A stretch of 33,054 bases of DNA from JBBQWR01 sp038210495 (GTDB lineage Bacteria > Planctomycetota > Planctomycetia > Pirellulales > DATAWG01), in the NCBI GenBank assembly GCA_038210495.1, contig JBBQWR010000054.1:1-33054 (forward strand), in the 5' to 3' direction. Of the stretch, positions 29,856 through 33,054 are shown piece by piece. Every line of letters starts with the position of its first letter. Position 1 is the first letter of the stretch. Both the position numbers and the translations under genes were made by a program. The notes under the pieces are model-generated. The model did no database searches. It saw only the letters and a program-made list of their open reading frames with translations, and was not told the DNA's origin.

Positions 29856-30504
29856 TGTCCGGCGAGTGTGTTTGATCCCAAGCTTCCAATAATTTTTCGA
29901 TAGCCGCGTGCATCCGGCTTTTGACCGTGCCGACCGGAATGCCCAACGCTTCGGCCGTTTCGCGATACTTCAAACCTTGATAATAAATCAAAATGACCGT
30001 GCGGCGATATTGTTCGGGCAGTTGGTCGACGGCGCCGCGAATCCAAGTGCGCCGCTCTTCTTCCTCGACATTCGTAACGGCGGCCGGCTCGTGGCTCAGC
30101 AGCAACTCGATGAGCGAACCGGTGTCTCCGGAGGAATTGCGACTCCCCGGACTGTGATCCAGACTCGCAATGCGATGCCGCTTGTTCCGCCGCTGGGCGT
30201 CGATGGCCTGGTGCGTGGCGATGGTGTACAGCCAAGGCCGAAACCGCCGCCCTTCCTCGAATTGCTCCTGCTTCAAATGCACTTGCAAAAACGTCGCCTG
30301 AAATGCGTCCTCCGCCAAGGCCGCGTCCGCCAAGTATCGTTGCAAGTATTGAAAAAGCTCCCGCTCATATCGATGCACCAGTTCCTCAAACGGCCGCGCG
30401 CCCTTGCCGTTCCGATAAGCCAGCAGTAATTGCTCGTCGGACTGGTCCGACCATCGCCGGGAGCCGTCGATTTTGCTGGGGCGGGGCTTAATCGCAGCAC
30501 TCAT
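29848..30504 (-). CDS. ECF sigma-70 family RNA polymerase sigma factor
   Basis: A 218-residue ECF sigma factor. Region 2 starts at DEQLLLAYRNGKGARPFEEL, followed by LAEDAFQATFLQVHLK (the core-binding DAED-type helix) and FRPWLYTIATHQAIDAQRRN. Region 4 is LPEQYRRTVILIYYQGLKYR, then ETAEALGIPVGTVKSRMHAA with its helix-turn-helix. There is an N-terminal extension of about 22 residues. The linker between the regions (about 105-145) is rich in Ser/Glu. Coupled to the anti-sigma gene by an eight-base overlap. It is complete, in contrast with the truncated factor at 1745-2263. Target promoters are unknown; autoregulation is typical of the class. Confidence 0.92.
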   Translation of the reverse strand: MSAAIKPRPSKIDGSRRWSDQSDEQLLLAYRNGKGARPFEELVHRYERELFQYLQRYLADAALAEDAFQATFLQVHLKQEQFEEGRRFRPWLYTIATHQAIDAQRRNKRHRIASLDHSPGSRNSSGDTGSLIELLLSHEPAAVTNVEEEERRTWIRGAVDQLPEQYRRTVILIYYQGLKYRETAEALGIPVGTVKSRMHAAIEKLLEAWDQTHSPDND

Positions 30505-30733
30505 TTCAATACGATCCGTCGGGGTAAGTGGTTCGCCAGGAAGCCCGCAAACCGAGGGTAATCCGCAAACTTTTCGGCGGACAAGACGCCCGCCACCGGC
30601 GACATTATACTGGTGGGGCCGTCAACAATAACCGCCCGGCGGTGGTAAATCGTCAGGCCACGTGACATTTCGTAATGGTTGCCGCCGCGGCGGAATTCTT
30701 GCCGATTTCTTTTACCCCCTTGAGATTCTCCAC

Positions 30734-32035
30734 ATGACCATCGACCGTGTTGCCCGCCAAGCCGTCTGGATGACCATCGCCTCGCTGCTTGCCTTTCGGG
30801 CCAGCGTTTTTGCCGCCGAGCCCTCGCCACCCAAAAATCAAGGAGAGCCCATGCGCTATGCCCAAGCCAAACAACTACTCAAAAAGCACACGACTGTCGT
30901 CGAATTGTCCGACGGCCACGGTGGTCAAGTCATCGTCTGTCCGGAATATCAAGGCCGCGTGATGACCTCGACTTGCAACAACGACGAGGGGGCGAGCCTG
31001 GGCTGGGTAAATCGCTCGTTCATCGAAAAAGGAGAAAAAAATGGCCAGTTCAACAATTACGGCGGCGAAGATCGCCTGTGGCTCAGTCCCGAGGGCGGTC
31101 CGTATAGCCTCTGGTTCGCCCCCGGCGATAAGCAGGAATTATCCAACTGGCATACGCCGGCTGCCTTGAACGACGGCTCGTTCAGGGAGGTAAAACCTAC
31201 CGAGTCTAAATCGGACCAGGGCGACGGCAAGGTCGTCCACCTCACACGCGATCTCGAATTCGTCAACACGGCCAAAACCAAATTCGAACTCACCGCCCAT
31301 CGGGAGATCCGCCTATTAGGATCGGCCGACTTCGGAAAAATGTTTGGCGCAGGCGCGATGAAATCGCTCGACGACGGCAAGCTCAAATGGGTCGGCTATC
31401 AAACGGCCAACACGATCGTGAACCGCGGCCCGGCGATGAAGAAAGACAGCGGCCTGGTATCGATCTGGATTCTGAGCATGATGGTTTCGGGCCCCGAAAC
31501 GATGATCGTCGTCCCTTATCGAGCGGGCGACGAGAGCGAATTGGGCCCAGTGGTCAAATCCGATTATTTCGATCAGATTCCGGCGGATCGTTTGCATATC
31601 ACCCCGAGCGCGATTCTGTTCAAGGGAGATAGCCACTATCGATCGAAGATTGGCGTCTCGCAGCGGCGAGGCAAACCGGTCGCCGGCTCGATCGATTTTG
31701 CTTCCGGCGTGCTGACGCTCATCAGCTTCGATTTGCCCGAAAATCCGGCCGGCAAGTCATATATGAACAATTCCTGGGGCGTCCCGCAGGAGCTTCCCTA
31801 CACGGGCGACGTCTTCAACAGTTACAACGACGGTCCGCCGGGCGGAGACAAACCGCAGCTCGGCGCATTCTACGAAATCGAATCGCTCTCGCCGGCCGCC
31901 GAACTGGCGACGGGCGAAAAGCTGAGCCATCATCAGCGGACATTTCATATTCAAGGCGACTTGGCGGCGCTCGCGCTCGTGGCGAAGGCAGCGCTGGGCG
32001 TCGATTTGGACGAAGTCAAAAAAGTCTCGAAATAG
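30734..32035 (+). CDS. exported DUF6786-like protein
   Basis: A 433-residue exported protein. ATG 30734 gives MTIDRVARQAVWMTIASLLA and cleavage after VFAAE; the upstream frame adds an unlikely leader. The mature protein has GHGGQVIVCPEYQGRVMTST and NYGGEDRLWLSPEGGPYSLW (about 110-129), then mostly beta-strand sequence and FYEIESLSPAAELATGEKLS, as in DUF6786/galactose-mutarotase-like proteins found in planctomycetes and Bacteroidota. A carbohydrate-related periplasmic role is inferred. No catalytic residues are assigned with confidence. Transcribed divergently from the sigma factor. Confidence 0.7.
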   Translation: MTIDRVARQAVWMTIASLLAFRASVFAAEPSPPKNQGEPMRYAQAKQLLKKHTTVVELSDGHGGQVIVCPEYQGRVMTSTCNNDEGASLGWVNRSFIEKGEKNGQFNNYGGEDRLWLSPEGGPYSLWFAPGDKQELSNWHTPAALNDGSFREVKPTESKSDQGDGKVVHLTRDLEFVNTAKTKFELTAHREIRLLGSADFGKMFGAGAMKSLDDGKLKWVGYQTANTIVNRGPAMKKDSGLVSIWILSMMVSGPETMIVVPYRAGDESELGPVVKSDYFDQIPADRLHITPSAILFKGDSHYRSKIGVSQRRGKPVAGSIDFASGVLTLISFDLPENPAGKSYMNNSWGVPQELPYTGDVFNSYNDGPPGGDKPQLGAFYEIESLSPAAELATGEKLSHHQRTFHIQGDLAALALVAKAALGVDLDEVKKVSK

Positions 32036-32048
32036 CCAACGCGCAAAT

Positions 32049-32189
32049 GGAGCCGCGCACGAAGTTAGCGGTGCGCGACGCCCAATTGTAAAATTGCGGA
32101 AAGCTTTATTGGTGGCGACCAAAGCGCTTACTTCGTGCGCGGCTCCATGTCGGCCCCGGTGCGGTTACTTCGTGCGCGGCTCCATGTCG
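32049..32189. repeat. palindromic and direct repeat cluster
   Basis: GGAGCCGCGCACGAAGTTAG, continuing CG (32049-32070), pairs with 32125-32146 with one mismatch. TACTTCGTGCGCGGCTCCAT, continuing GTCG, occurs twice (32129-32152 and 32166-32189, 24 bp perfect). The same motif is in the palindrome at 10738-10795. Confidence 0.85.
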
Positions 32190-32210
32190 TGAAAGCCAAA
32201 CCAAAATCTC

Positions 32211-32915
32211 ATGCTCCAGCGCGTTCTAGAACCCGAAGTCATGGACGCGGCCGGCGAGGCCCTGGACTACGATTCGATGGACCACGCGGCGGTGAACCGG
32301 ATTTTCGTCACCGATTTTTTGTTCGCCGCCGCCGCCGCGGATTTACCATTGACTGGGAGCGATCCGGCTGCTGGCCCGGTGTGGCTGGACGTTCTGGACT
32401 TGGGCACGGGCACGGGTCAAATCCCGATCGAACTCTGCCGGCGCGCCGAGAACGTCCGCGTATTGGCCGTGGACCTCGCCATTGAGATGTTGAACGTGGC
32501 TCGCGTGAATGTCGAAATCGCCGGCTTGCGGCAGCGGGTGCGACTGGATCGGTTGGACGCCAAACAGCTCGACCTACCTGACGGTATGTTCGGGGCAGTC
32601 ATCTCGAACAGCATCGTCCATCATATCCCCGAGCCAAAAGCGGCGCTCGCCGAGGCCGTCCGCATGACGCGCAGCGGCGGATTGGTCTTCGTTCGCGACC
32701 TGCTAAGGCCGGCGAGCGATCTCGATGTCGGCCGGCTGGTCGGACTTTATGCAGCCGGCGCTAAGGCAAGTCAGCGGGCGATGTTCGATGCGTCGCTCCG
32801 CGCGGCTCTCAGTCTCGACGAAATCAGATCGATCGTCGCCGAGTTGGGGTTTTCTGCTGATACAGTTGCCGCGACGAGCGATCGGCACTGGACTTGGGTT
32901 GAGCGGAAGTGCTAG
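32211..32915 (+). CDS. class I SAM-dependent methyltransferase
   Basis: A 234-residue methyltransferase. SAM motif I is LDVLDLGTGTGQIPIELC (about 59-76), followed by VLAVDLAIEMLNVARVN (acidic residue after strand 2), LDRLDAKQLDLPDGMFGAVI and ISNSIVHHIPEPKAALAEAV (motif IV region). The end TSDRHWTWVERK is common in the MTase 11/25 group, so it appears full length. Substrate unknown. The stop codon TAG lies exactly where the IS630-type sequence appears to begin, so the last base of the stop may come from the insertion. Confidence 0.85.
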   Translation: MLQRVLEPEVMDAAGEALDYDSMDHAAVNRIFVTDFLFAAAAADLPLTGSDPAAGPVWLDVLDLGTGTGQIPIELCRRAENVRVLAVDLAIEMLNVARVNVEIAGLRQRVRLDRLDAKQLDLPDGMFGAVISNSIVHHIPEPKAALAEAVRMTRSGGLVFVRDLLRPASDLDVGRLVGLYAAGAKASQRAMFDASLRAALSLDEIRSIVAELGFSADTVAATSDRHWTWVERKC

Positions 32916-33054
32916 AGCGGTTTCACGGATGGCCTAGCGCGATCTAGGAGGTTTCGGTAGGTTGGGTTCATCTCAAGGAGGTGAACCGGATGGAACCGTA
33001 TGACGTGGAATTTCGCGGCAAGGTCCTCGCCGCATGTGATACGAACGAAGAGCG
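32916..33054 (+). mobile_element. left end of an IS630-family insertion sequence
   Basis: Starts near GAGCGGTTTCAC after a TA dinucleotide (32913-32914), which would be the target duplication preferred by IS630/Tc1 elements. It runs off the window; the transposase start is at 32990. The terminal inverted repeat cannot be verified without the right end. Confidence 0.5.
32990..33054 (+). CDS. IS630-family transposase, N-terminal fragment
   Basis: The first 21 codons read MEPYDVEFRGKVLAACDTNE, matching the beginning of the IS630 helix-turn-helix (typically MxPYSxDFRxRVLAAC). A strong ribosome-binding site AAGGAGGTGA sits eight bases upstream. The gene is cut by the window end, so nothing can be said about its integrity. 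Confidence 0.75.
   Translation, partial: MEPYDVEFRGKVLAACDTNEE

Overview
The window looks like a high-GC planctomycete chromosome segment, probably from the Pirellulales or a related order. The evidence is a complete planctomycete/verrucomicrobial (PV) type bacterial microcompartment (BMC) operon, an ECF sigma factor paired with an anti-sigma protein carrying a pseudopilin-like domain, secreted planctomycete-type proteins, and many short palindromic dispersed repeats in the gaps. No rRNA, tRNA or CRISPR array was recognised.

Left flank (1-8.9 kb). A truncated REP-associated transposase lies at the edge. It is followed on the minus strand by a HEAT-like repeat protein and the decayed tail of a Hint-type polymorphic toxin, then by a truncated ECF sigma factor remnant. 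Next come a secreted double helix-hairpin-helix protein with a clear terminator, a large disordered acidic/arginine-rich protein, a TIM-barrel sugar-phosphate isomerase, and a minus-strand group with a lipoprotein, a small membrane protein and basic/acidic proteins of unknown function.

Middle (8.9-14.0 kb). A thiamine-diphosphate decarboxylase of the pyruvate/indolepyruvate type is followed on the minus strand by an Mrp/ApbC Fe-S carrier ATPase. Then comes a translationally coupled pair: a PAS/AAA+/Fis-type regulator with degenerate Walker motifs and no GAFTGA loop, and a 185-residue protein of unknown function.

BMC locus (14.2-24.7 kb, plus strand). The order is DeoR-type regulator, PduL phosphotransacylase, BMC-H, BMC-H, acetate-kinase-like kinase, BMC-P, CoA-acylating aldehyde dehydrogenase, BMC-P, RpiB-like protein, BMC-P, class II (fuculose-phosphate type) aldolase, lactate/malate dehydrogenase family protein, and a DhnA-like TIM-barrel protein with a Cys/His-rich tail. 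By analogy with the known PV BMC, the aldolase splits a deoxyketose phosphate from L-fucose or L-rhamnose into DHAP and lactaldehyde. The aldehyde dehydrogenase makes lactyl-CoA, PduL makes the acyl phosphate, and the kinase recovers ATP. Shell proteins are two BMC-H and three BMC-P, with no BMC-T. Three cargo enzymes carry similar amphipathic encapsulation helices. Sugar isomerases, kinases and permeases are not in the window. Almost every gap inside the operon holds a palindromic repeat.

Right flank (24.7-33 kb). An ANTAR response regulator (minus) converges on the end of the BMC operon. Beyond it are a secreted PQQ-propeller-like protein, an RNase Z-like metallo-hydrolase overlapping a HemW-like radical SAM gene, the ECF sigma/anti-sigma pair (minus), a secreted DUF6786-like protein, a SAM methyltransferase, and the first codons of an IS630-type transposase at the window edge.
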